From Pseudomonas fluorescens (lineage in GTDB: Bacteria > Pseudomonadota > Gammaproteobacteria > Pseudomonadales > Pseudomonadaceae), in assembly GCF_019212185.1 (NCBI RefSeq), contig NZ_CP078138.1:2834501-2898500 (forward strand): a DNA stretch of 64,000 nucleotides. Direction: 5' to 3'. Below are positions 49,271 through 56,989 of the stretch, one piece after another. The translations under genes were made by a program, and so were the position numbers. Below the pieces are notes generated by a model, which ran no database searches, had not been told where the DNA came from, and was given only the letters and a program-made list of their open reading frames with translations. How positions within the stretch are numbered: position 1 is the first letter of the stretch; the number at the start of each line of letters is the position of its first letter.

Positions 49271-49878
49271 GCCTGGTAGGATCCGTAGGCCCGAAACGGT
49301 GGGCCTGGGGCTTGGCATTTCTCGGGGTGTTGGTCTGGTGGATCGAAGCACAATCGGAAAAAGAAATCGCGCTGGTGATTGGTGAGCCTTGGGAGGATAT
49401 GCGTCAACGATCCAGTGCGAGCATCGGCCCCGCAATTGCCGGGAGTTTTTGGGGACGCTCGCCTGACTCGGACGCCCGGTTGCGCTTCACAGACCCGCGG
49501 TATGGGTTTGTGACGCCCGTGGCACGTTATCTTGCAGTCACGTTTACCAGCGCTGGCTCAGTCGGTAGCGTCCGCATGTCCCCGCAAATCGAGCCGCTGT
49601 TGCTCGACGACATCCTCAAAGTCGCGCTCGATCTTCAGGAGCAGTGGCGCCAAGGCGGCTGGGTTCCCACGCTGCCCAATGAATCCCCACCCATCGCCGA
49701 CACTGCACAATGGCGTGCCAAACTGCGTGATGTGAGGAGAGGGGGCACTACGTACTGGCAAGCCGGTGATCAGTACCAGATCATGATGATGGTGCATCGA
49801 TTCAAGGACGATAGGCATCCCACGCAAGAGCGGTACTTGATCACCTTGAGTATTGGTGAACCATGGGTGAAACCTTGA
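49255..49878 (+). CDS. Immunity-like protein, copy 8 (type A-a, duplicate of copy 1)
   Basis: 207 residues, 16-nt overlap with copy 7. From EPWEDM to the C-terminus it is identical to copy 1 at the protein level, with only a few synonymous changes in the DNA. Its N-terminus is the standard MGETLSLVGSVGPKRW form, so the duplicated block begins after the start region. It supports expansion by unequal crossing-over. Confidence 0.8.
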   Translation: MGETLSLVGSVGPKRWAWGLAFLGVLVWWIEAQSEKEIALVIGEPWEDMRQRSSASIGPAIAGSFWGRSPDSDARLRFTDPRYGFVTPVARYLAVTFTSAGSVGSVRMSPQIEPLLLDDILKVALDLQEQWRQGGWVPTLPNESPPIADTAQWRAKLRDVRRGGTTYWQAGDQYQIMMMVHRFKDDRHPTQERYLITLSIGEPWVKP

Positions 49879-50483
49879 GCCTGGCAGGACCCGTAGGCCC
49901 GAAACGGTGGGCCTGGGGCTTGGTATTGCTCGGGCTGTTGGTCTGGTGGATCGAAGCACAATCGGAAAAAGAAATCGCTTTGGTGATTGGCGAGCCTTAC
50001 GAGGACATGCGCCAGCGTTCCAGTGCATCCATTGCTTCTGCTATCCCCGCAGAGGTGTCATTCAACATCCCGAAGTCTGATGCCAGACTGCGCTTCGTCG
50101 ATCCGAAGTTTGGCTTTGTGACCCCTACAGCACGTTTTTTCGCGATCTTCTACCGGGATGATCGAATTGGTAGCGTCCGCATGTCCCCCCAAATCGAGCC
50201 ACTGTTGCTCGACGACATTTTCAAAGTCGTACTCGATTTGCAGGAACAATGGCGCAACGCCGGTTGGGTACTCACTCGCCCCGATCAATATCCTGCGCTC
50301 GCCGACACGCCACAATCGCGTGCCAAATTCAGCGGGCCCAGGCCCATCGGTACGACCTATTGGCAGGCCGATGATCTTTATCAGGTGATGATGTCGGTGC
50401 GTCGATTCAAGGATGACAAGCGGCCTACGGAGGATCGCTACCTGATTACCTTGAGCATTGCCAAACCCTGGATGAAACGCTGA
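49863..50483 (+). CDS. Immunity-like protein, copy 9 (type B-b, duplicate of copy 2)
   Basis: 206 residues, 16-nt overlap with copy 8 and last of the array. Nearly identical to copy 2; differences include TARFF for AARFF, PIGTTYWQAD for PMGTTYWQAG and the ending KPWMKR. The GC-rich hairpin directly after it probably ends the transcription unit. Confidence 0.8.
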   Translation: MGETLSLAGPVGPKRWAWGLVLLGLLVWWIEAQSEKEIALVIGEPYEDMRQRSSASIASAIPAEVSFNIPKSDARLRFVDPKFGFVTPTARFFAIFYRDDRIGSVRMSPQIEPLLLDDIFKVVLDLQEQWRNAGWVLTRPDQYPALADTPQSRAKFSGPRPIGTTYWQADDLYQVMMSVRRFKDDKRPTEDRYLITLSIAKPWMKR

Positions 50484-50490
50484 CCGTCTC

Positions 50491-50518
50491 GCCCCCCGCT
50501 GGCAGGGAGCGGGGGGGC
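50491..50518. terminator. GC-rich hairpin between the immunity array and tetR
   Basis: GCCCCCCGCT pairs with AGCGGGGGGGC in the 39-nt convergent gap. It has no T-tract, so a factor-independent stop is uncertain, but the position suits both converging units. Confidence 0.5.
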
Positions 50519-50522
50519 AGTC

Positions 50523-51086
50523 CTATGTCGAACGAACCGCCGACGCCAAACCCACCAGCCGCCTCACCCCCTCACTCACCTGCGCCTCGCTCGCCACCGC
50601 GCTGTACCAATGCGCCTGCCCGAACAACAGCCCAATCACCGCATTAGCCATTCCGCCCTCGGCGTCGCCAATGATCCCCCGCAGCAGCGCCGCATACTGC
50701 TCCTTCAAACCGACAATGCGCCGCTTCTGCCCCTCGTCCAGATTGGCAAATTCACGGCAGATCAAGCTCAACGGGTGCGGTTGCTCGGCATGAAATTCCA
50801 TGAACCCGCGCACGAACAATTCCAGGCGTTTGCCAGGGCTGCGTGCGCCTTTCAAGCGTTGGCTGGTGTGCTGCACAAGGTCGCTCAAACCGCTCTCGAT
50901 CAGCTCGAAGAGCAACGCCTGTTTGTTGTCGATGTGGTGGTACAGCGAGCCGGGTTGCAGGCCGAGGTGGCTGGCCAGGTCGCGCAGGCCGATGGCTTGG
51001 TAGCCGTGCTCGGCGAACAGTTCGGCGGCGGCCTCGAGCAGGCGTTCGCGGGGGCTGGGCAGGGCGGTGGCGAGGTTTGTGGCCAT
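50523..51086 (-). CDS. TetR/AcrR-family regulator
   Basis: 187 residues. The N-terminal helix-turn-helix is typical (LLEAAAELFAEHGYQAIGLRDLASHLG, with LYHHIDNKQALLFELI), and the ligand domain is of the KstR2/TetR_C kind. It is the last gene of the minus-strand trio with the MFS transporter (6-nt gap) and flavin reductase. The likely role is local repressor of the catabolic cluster, with an acyl-CoA or substrate as inducer. The regulon assignment is inference. Confidence 0.85.
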   Translation of the reverse strand: MATNLATALPSPRERLLEAAAELFAEHGYQAIGLRDLASHLGLQPGSLYHHIDNKQALLFELIESGLSDLVQHTSQRLKGARSPGKRLELFVRGFMEFHAEQPHPLSLICREFANLDEGQKRRIVGLKEQYAALLRGIIGDAEGGMANAVIGLLFGQAHWYSAVASEAQVSEGVRRLVGLASAVRST

Positions 51087-51092
51087 GGCAGC

Positions 51093-52421
51093 TTATCCGG
51101 CGTGGCGATAGTGGGAGGGGGCGGCGTGGCGGGCGGTGCGCAGCAGCAACAGCACGGCGCAGAGGATCGGCAGGTTCACCAGTAGCAGCGCGTAGCGCAG
51201 TGATTGCTGGCCGAATTGCGGCAGCAACAGGTCACTGAGCAGGCCGGTGAGCAGCGGTCCGACGCCGACCCCGAGCAGGGTGCTGACGATGGTCTGCAGG
51301 GCCATGGCGGTGCCGCGGCGGGGGGCCGGGACCAGCTGGGTGACCAGGTTGTACGACGGCGCGACCCACCACACGGCGAAGAACGAATACAGCGCGCACC
51401 AGAGCATGGCAGCGGGAATCGGCACGTTGCCCAGGCGCGTCAGCAGGGTGTCAGACCACAGCAGGTAGGGGACCAGCGCACACAGGGCCGTCAGGTGGCC
51501 GATCACTGGAATCGACACCTGCCAGTGCGGATGACGCCGGCACAGGCGGTCGCTGAGCCAGCCGCTGAACAGCCCGCCAATACCCGCCGAAATACCGCAG
51601 ATGACCCCCGCCAGCAAGCCGGCGTGTTGCAGCGACAGGCCATGGGAGCGCACCAGAAAACTGGTGTTCCACATGCCCACCGCATAGGAGCTGAGGGTGG
51701 TCAGGCCGCCGGCGAGGATCAGGCAGCGGTAGGCCGGCAACGCCCACAACTTGCGGGCTTCGGCACCCATGCCGAGCAGCGCCGGGTGGGCCGGGGCGTG
51801 GGGTGTGAGATCCCAGCGCCCGCGTTGTGGTTCACGGACCAGCGCGGCGAGGATGGTGCAAAACACCAGGGCCGGCAGGCCGAGGGCGATAAATGCGCTG
51901 CGCCAGCCGTAGTGCTCGACCACCCAGGCGCCGATGCTCAGGCCGATGATCGAGGAAAAGGTCGGCGCTGCGGTAAAGCAACTGATGGCGAACGAACGCC
52001 GTTGCGGCGGGTACAGGTCGGCGATCAACGACAGCGAGGCCGAGGTGGTCGGCGACTCGCTGATCGCCACCAGCATCCGCGCCACCGCCAGCGCCACGAA
52101 ACTGCCGGCCCAGCCACAGGCGATGGTCGCCAGCGCCCACAGCAGACAAGACAGGGCCAGCAGGCGCACGCGCGGCATGCGGTCCACCAGCCGACCCGCC
52201 GGCAGGCCCATCAGCGCATAGACCGCGGCAAACGCCAGGCCGGAGATCAGGCCGATGGCGGTATCGCCGACGCCGAACTCGGCCTTGATCGGCTCGACCA
52301 TCACCGCGAGGATCTGCCGGCCGACGAAGTTGTCGGCAAACACCAGGGCCAGCAACAGCAGCAGGCCATGGCTGCGCCAGCCGACTTTGGCCGCCGGCAA
52401 CGCGCCCTGGTGCACGGTCAT
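51093..52421 (-). CDS. MFS transporter
   Basis: 442 residues from the ATG at 52421, which overlaps the stop of the flavin reductase gene by 4 nt. Twelve hydrophobic helices are visible, with the MFS loop signature GLPAGRLVDRMPRVR between helices 2 and 3 and a second GLFSGWLSDRLCRR in the second half. The SPTTSASLSLIADLYPPQRR segment is of the spinster/organic-acid type. Placement within a catabolic cluster suggests import of its substrate. The substrate cannot be read from sequence. Confidence 0.85.
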   Translation of the reverse strand: MTVHQGALPAAKVGWRSHGLLLLLALVFADNFVGRQILAVMVEPIKAEFGVGDTAIGLISGLAFAAVYALMGLPAGRLVDRMPRVRLLALSCLLWALATIACGWAGSFVALAVARMLVAISESPTTSASLSLIADLYPPQRRSFAISCFTAAPTFSSIIGLSIGAWVVEHYGWRSAFIALGLPALVFCTILAALVREPQRGRWDLTPHAPAHPALLGMGAEARKLWALPAYRCLILAGGLTTLSSYAVGMWNTSFLVRSHGLSLQHAGLLAGVICGISAGIGGLFSGWLSDRLCRRHPHWQVSIPVIGHLTALCALVPYLLWSDTLLTRLGNVPIPAAMLWCALYSFFAVWWVAPSYNLVTQLVPAPRRGTAMALQTIVSTLLGVGVGPLLTGLLSDLLLPQFGQQSLRYALLLVNLPILCAVLLLLRTARHAAPSHYRHAG

Positions 52422-53401
52422 CGCGGCGCCCACAGGTCAGGCAAGCCAGGGTCACTGACCACGATCAGGCGCTTGAGCAGGACTTTCAGGGCTTGCGCGT
52501 CGGCTGCACCGAGCTTGCTCGACAGGTCCTCTTCCACGGCCTTGGCCAATGCCAGTTGATGCACCGAGACTTCGCGGCCCTGGGCTGTGAGCACAAAGCG
52601 CAGCGCTTCGCTGCTGCCTTCGAAGGCGACCAGGCGCTGGCGCTCGAGGAAACGCATGCTCGCCAGGGTCACTTCACGGCCGGTGTAGGTGACGAAGGTG
52701 TTGATTTCGTCGAGGGTCATGTTGTCGCGGATGCACAGGATCGACAGCACAAAAAACGACTGCTCATCCAGTTGCTGGCTGTTAAGCAACTGGCGCAAGG
52801 CGTTCAACGCCTGGTAGTGCGCACGGCCCAGCAGATAGCCGAGCAGGTCTTCGGTGTAGCTGCACTCCGGTGGCGGCGGGGTGGTCGCCAGGCGCAGTTC
52901 GCTGCGTGGCTTGCGCGTGGCCAGGGCATATTGACCGCTCTGGAACGCCAGCGGCGCGCGGTCGCTGTGGTCGAAGGCGAGCACTTCGCCAACGAAAATC
53001 ACGTGGTCGCCGCCCTCGTACTGGAACGCCGTGCGGCATTGGAAACGCGCGGTGCAATCCTGCAGCAACGGTGCCTCGCTGACGCCGTTGTCCAACTCGA
53101 TTTCGGCGAATTTGTCTTCGCCCTGGGTGGCGAAACGGCCGGACAGGGTCTCCTGCTCGGTAGACAACACATGCACGTTCCAGTGCTTGCCGTTGCTGAA
53201 CACCGGCAGGCTGCGCGCCTGCTTGGACAGGCTCCACAGTACCAGCGGCGGATTCAGCGACACCGAGTTGAAACTGTTGGCGGTGATGCCCACCGGCGAG
53301 CCGTCTTCGCTCTGGGTGGTGATGATCGTGACCCCGGTGGTGAAGGTGCCAAGCGCGGCACGGAAGGCCTGGGGATCGAAACTGATGTTTTGCATTGCCA
53401 T
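52418..53401 (-). CDS. Flavin reductase with C-terminal MarR-like domain
   Basis: 327 residues from the ATG at 53401 (GAGG 6 nt upstream); longer starts lack a ribosome site. The N-terminal half is a HpaC-like FMN/FAD reductase (GTFTTGVTIITT, ANSFNSVSLNPPLVLWSL, GGDHVIFVGEVLAF). The C-terminal half (about 200-320) looks like a MarR winged helix. This two-domain form is known from the C1 reductase of 4-hydroxyphenylacetate hydroxylase, where the extra domain senses substrate. It would supply reduced flavin to a two-component monooxygenase; no oxygenase partner is seen in the window. Confidence 0.8.
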   Translation of the reverse strand: MAMQNISFDPQAFRAALGTFTTGVTIITTQSEDGSPVGITANSFNSVSLNPPLVLWSLSKQARSLPVFSNGKHWNVHVLSTEQETLSGRFATQGEDKFAEIELDNGVSEAPLLQDCTARFQCRTAFQYEGGDHVIFVGEVLAFDHSDRAPLAFQSGQYALATRKPRSELRLATTPPPPECSYTEDLLGYLLGRAHYQALNALRQLLNSQQLDEQSFFVLSILCIRDNMTLDEINTFVTYTGREVTLASMRFLERQRLVAFEGSSEALRFVLTAQGREVSVHQLALAKAVEEDLSSKLGAADAQALKVLLKRLIVVSDPGLPDLWAPR

Positions 53402-53498
53402 GACTGGCCTCATGGGGTGGGGATTTTCGTATGGCCAGTATTGGGCGATTGTGGCGGCCAAACATCGTCTCAACGGACTAACGCTAATGCAGGGACAT

Positions 53499-53512
53499 CG
53501 TCCGATTGGACG
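53499..53512. promoter_or_regulatory. Candidate TetR operator in the divergent promoter
   Basis: CGTCCGATTGGACG is a perfect 5-bp inverted repeat with a 4-nt spacer in the 198-nt gap between the reductase and aldehyde dehydrogenase genes. CATCGTC precedes it twice (53463, 53496). Confidence 0.35.
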
Positions 53513-53599
53513 TGGTCGCACAGGGCGCGGCGCGGTTAGGGTAGCGCCAGGCGCATCGGGCGCTCACTGGCCATCGAGCCAACCTGCAAGGGGATAACA

Positions 53600-55036
53600 A
53601 TGAGTTCAGCGACGTCTTCACCACAGGCCCTGGGCAGCCTGCTGGCGCAACAGCAAAGCGCCTTTGCCAGCGCCGGCCACGTCAGCGCCGACACCCGCCG
53701 CCAGCGCCTGCAACAGGTCATCGATTTGCTGGTGCAGCACCACGAGGCATTGACCACCGCTATCGACCAAGACTTTGGCGGACGTCCCGCCGGTTTTTCG
53801 TTGATGAACGACGTGCTGGGTGCGCTGGCCTCGCTCAAATACGCTCGCGATCATTTGCAGGCATGGATGCAGGATGAGCCGCGTGAAGTGTTCGCGCCCT
53901 ATGATCAACTCGGCGCCCGCGCCTGGGTGATGTATCAGGGCAAAGGCTCGGTGGGCATCCTCGGCACCTGGAATGCGCCGCTCTATACCCTGTTCAGCCC
54001 GCTGGCCTCGGCGTTGGCCGCCGGCAATCGGGCGATCCTCAAGCCCTCGGAAGTGGTGCCGCGCACCGCCGAACTGCTGGCGAAGTTGTGCGCCGAACAC
54101 CTCGACCCGCGGGTGGTGGCGGTGGTCAACGGCGGGCCTGAGTTGGGCGAAGCCTTCAGCAGCCAGCCGTTCGATCACCTGGTGTTCACCGGCAGCACGG
54201 CGGTCGGTCGACTGGTCATGGCCAACGCCGCGAAAAACCTGGTGCCGGTGACCCTGGAGCTGGGCGGCAAGTCGCCGGTGATCGTGTCGCGCAGTGCCGA
54301 CCTGCAGAAAGCCGCCTTCAGCATCGCCGCCGGCAAGGCCAGCAATGGTGGGCAGATTTGCATCAACCCGGACCTGGTCTACGTGCCCAATGCTCAGCTT
54401 GAAGACTTCCTCGCGGCCTTGCGCGGTGCCTATCGCGACCTCAACCCGACAGTCGCAGGTAATCCGGATGTGGTGGCGGTGGTCAATCAGCGTCATTTGC
54501 AGCGGGTCGAAGGCCTGGTGGCGGACGCCGAGTCCCGTGGCGCGCGTATCGAATGCCTGCCCGAAGTCCTGCCGGTGGACAGCGAAGACCGCCGTCGACC
54601 GCTGCGGGTGGTGGTGGATCCGCCGGCGGACAGCCAGATCATGCACGAGGAAATCTTCGGCCCGGCCATGGTCGTGTTGAGTTACCACGACCTGGATCAG
54701 GTCATCGCCCAGATCAATAGCCGGCCACGGCCGCTGGCGCTGTACTACTTCGGCGAGGACCACGCCGAGCAACGCCAGGTGCTGGAGCAGACGCTGTCCG
54801 GTGGGGTGACCATCAACGACGTGATGATGCACGCCGCCCTGCACGATGCGCCGTTCGGCGGTATCGGCGCTTCCGGCATGGGTCATTACCACGGCCGCGA
54901 AGGCTTTCTGCAGTTCAGTCATATGCGCACCGTGTTCAAGGCCCCGGCCCACGATCCGCGTCGCGAATGGGGCCTGCTGCCGCCCTATGGCGAGCATTAC
55001 CTGGCGGCCATGCTGGCTGGGGTCACCTGCGACTGA
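53600..55036 (+). CDS. Aldehyde dehydrogenase, coniferyl-aldehyde type
   Basis: 478 residues; AAGGGGA precedes the ATG. Core motifs: GTWNAPLYTLFSPLASALAAGN and KPSEVVPRTA for NAD(P) binding, LELGGKSP with the general-base Glu, and catalytic Cys254 in GGQICINPD. The short length and lack of an N-terminal extension match the coniferyl-aldehyde dehydrogenase (CalB-like) branch. It oxidises an aldehyde to the acid. First gene of the plus-strand catabolic unit, divergent from the reductase-MFS-TetR unit. The aldehyde is presumably an intermediate of the local pathway. Confidence 0.85.
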   Translation: MSSATSSPQALGSLLAQQQSAFASAGHVSADTRRQRLQQVIDLLVQHHEALTTAIDQDFGGRPAGFSLMNDVLGALASLKYARDHLQAWMQDEPREVFAPYDQLGARAWVMYQGKGSVGILGTWNAPLYTLFSPLASALAAGNRAILKPSEVVPRTAELLAKLCAEHLDPRVVAVVNGGPELGEAFSSQPFDHLVFTGSTAVGRLVMANAAKNLVPVTLELGGKSPVIVSRSADLQKAAFSIAAGKASNGGQICINPDLVYVPNAQLEDFLAALRGAYRDLNPTVAGNPDVVAVVNQRHLQRVEGLVADAESRGARIECLPEVLPVDSEDRRRPLRVVVDPPADSQIMHEEIFGPAMVVLSYHDLDQVIAQINSRPRPLALYYFGEDHAEQRQVLEQTLSGGVTINDVMMHAALHDAPFGGIGASGMGHYHGREGFLQFSHMRTVFKAPAHDPRREWGLLPPYGEHYLAAMLAGVTCD

Positions 55037-55149
55037 TTGCAGCGCCGGCAAGTCGCTGGCGCAAATCCGCTGCGGCACCGATGATGTGACCCGCAGCGCC
55101 GACCGCGAACCACTTCCCGATCACTTACGACAAGGGCGCGACCGTACCC

Positions 55150-56718
55150 ATGGAAAACCAAGACAACCCCGTACCACCATCCACCACCGGCTGGCCGCGC
55201 CGCAGTGTGCTTAAGGCCGGAGCCGTCGCTGTTGGCGTCGGCCTTCTGGGACGCTTCGCCGAGGTCCGTGCCCAAGGGCTGTCGGCCGGCGACTACCAGG
55301 CCATGGATGCCTGGGCCATGAGCCAAGCGATCCGCAGCGGTGAACTGAGCGCCGACGAGCTGCTGGCGGCGGCTCTGGCGCGTTACAACGAGGTCAATCC
55401 CAGGGTTAATGCGGTGAACATGCTGCACGAGGCCTACGCCCGCGACGTGCTCGCCCGCCGCCGCGCCGCGGGCACCCTGAACCAGGGCGCCCTGGCCGGC
55501 GTGCCGCTACTGATCAAGGACCTCAATACCGGCCTGCAGGGCACCGTCACCAGCAACGGCAGCCGGATGTTCAAGGACTCGCCACCGGCGGCCCGCACCA
55601 GCACCCTGATCGCCCGCTACGAGCAGGCTGGCGCGGTGCCGTTCGGCAAGACCACCTGCCCGGAGTTCGGCCTGACCACCACCACCGAATCCCTGGCCTG
55701 GGGCCAGACCCGCAACCCATGGAACCTGGCCATGAGTGCCGGCGGCTCGTCCGGTGGCGCGGCGGCGGCAGTGGCGGCGGGGATTGTGCCGGTGGCCCAC
55801 GCCACCGACGGCGGCGGCTCGATACGGATTCCGGCGTCCTATTGCGCACTGGTCGGGCTCAAGCCTAGCCGCTACCGGACGCCGAGCGGACCGCTGCATT
55901 TCGAAGGCTGGTTCGGTGCCAGCGTGGCCAATGTGGTCTCACGTACGGTGCGCGACACCGCGCTGTTCCTTGATGCCGGGCACGGCCATGAAGCGGGCAG
56001 CGCCTATTGGCTGCCGCCGCTGGCACGGCCATATGTCGAAGAACTGCAGCGCGAACCGGGCAAATTGCGGGTCGCGGTGGTCCGCCAGTCGCTGACCGGT
56101 GCGCCGCTGGAACCGGCGATTGCCGCGACTCTGGAGCAGACCATCAAGCAACTGCAAGCCCTCGGCCATGAACTCGACGAGCTGACGCTGAATGTCGATC
56201 CACGGCAGTTGTTCGGCGCCCACGGCATGGTCATCGGCACTGCGCTGCGCAGCCTGATCGAGGAGCGTCAGCAAGTGCTTGGTCGCGAGGCCACGGCCCA
56301 GGATCTGGAACAGATCACCCGGGTCAACCTGCAACGCTCGAAAGGCGGCAGCGGCGTCGACCTGTACCGTGCACGGCAGTCGTTCGAAAGCATTGGCGCG
56401 ACCATGGAACAGCACTTCGAGCGCTTTGACGTGATCCTGTCGCCGGTCACCGGCAGCCTCACCCCGAAACTCGGCCTGCTGTCCCTCGACCAACCCTGGG
56501 ACACCTATGTCAACCACGCCATGGGCAGCGCCGGCTTCACCGTGCTGGCCAACGTCAGCGGCCAACCGGCAATCTCCCTGCCGCTGGGCCAGAGCGACAG
56601 CGGCATGCCGGTGGGCATGATGTTCACCGCACACCTGGGCGGCGAAGACGTCCTGCTGCGACTCGCCGCACAACTGGAACAGGCCCATCCGTGGGCGGCC
56701 AGAAGGGCCAGGGTGTAA
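55150..56718 (+). CDS. Tat-exported amidase-signature enzyme
   Basis: 522 residues with a twin-arginine leader ([19 protein letters not shown]) ending near AQG. The amidase-signature Ser-Ser-Lys triad is visible: Lys in LLIKDLN, cis-Ser in [10 protein letters not shown], and nucleophile Ser in [11 protein letters not shown]. It would hydrolyse an amide or ester in the periplasm. Its place in a catabolic cluster suggests it releases the free acid from an amide-conjugated substrate before uptake. That would suit a conjugated bile-acid-like or amide-capped compound, but this is speculation from context. The ribosome site is weak. Confidence 0.82.
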   Translation: MENQDNPVPPSTTGWPRRSVLKAGAVAVGVGLLGRFAEVRAQGLSAGDYQAMDAWAMSQAIRSGELSADELLAAALARYNEVNPRVNAVNMLHEAYARDVLARRRAAGTLNQGALAGVPLLIKDLNTGLQGTVTSNGSRMFKDSPPAARTSTLIARYEQAGAVPFGKTTCPEFGLTTTTESLAWGQTRNPWNLAMSAGGSSGGAAAAVAAGIVPVAHATDGGGSIRIPASYCALVGLKPSRYRTPSGPLHFEGWFGASVANVVSRTVRDTALFLDAGHGHEAGSAYWLPPLARPYVEELQREPGKLRVAVVRQSLTGAPLEPAIAATLEQTIKQLQALGHELDELTLNVDPRQLFGAHGMVIGTALRSLIEERQQVLGREATAQDLEQITRVNLQRSKGGSGVDLYRARQSFESIGATMEQHFERFDVILSPVTGSLTPKLGLLSLDQPWDTYVNHAMGSAGFTVLANVSGQPAISLPLGQSDSGMPVGMMFTAHLGGEDVLLRLAAQLEQAHPWAARRARV

Positions 56719-56749
56719 TCCCCATTTCCTGTGGTGAATGGGTTGGCCT

Positions 56750-56841
56750 CATCGCTGGCAAGCCAGCTCCTGCAGGGATCGCGGTGCACGCAGAAATTGT
56801 GTTCGACCGCAACCCCTGCAGGGGCGGGCTTGCCAGCGATG
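56750..56841. repeat. Inverted REP pair in the 56719-56989 gap
   Basis: Two inverted units with core CATCGCTGGCAAGCCAGCTC (56750-56777) and its near complement (56814-56841). No gene is seen in this 271-nt gap. Confidence 0.8.
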
Positions 56842-56989
56842 AACCCGAGAGCGATGCGGATGACTGCCCCTAGTCCAGATTGACGATGAACCCCTCCCTT
56901 CGCACCCCTGATCATGGGCTGCACTCCGCCAGCGCACCCGCTGCGTCGTCGGCGGTTTCTTCCTGACCTCAGCTAATGGCATAACAACA

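Larger units (their letters stand above)
45020..50483 (+). repeat. Tandem array of nine overlapping mosaic immunity-like genes
   Basis: Nine head-to-tail copies of one gene with a period of about 600-620 nt. Each overlaps the next by 4 or 16 nt. N-half types by order: A,B,B,C,C,C,B,A,B. C-half types: a,b,a,b,a,c,c,a,b. The switch falls in the near-invariant segment encoding RMSPQIEPLLLDD. Copies 1-2 and 8-9 are near-identical over about 1 kb (offset 4247 nt). Copies 2/3 and 4/5 share their junction (offset 1213 nt). Confidence 0.9.

Noticed and set aside
45020..50483. Repeat array read as CRISPR or satellite DNA
   Set aside because: The unit is about 610 nt and every copy is an intact, coupled reading frame. 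There are no short direct repeats with unique spacers.
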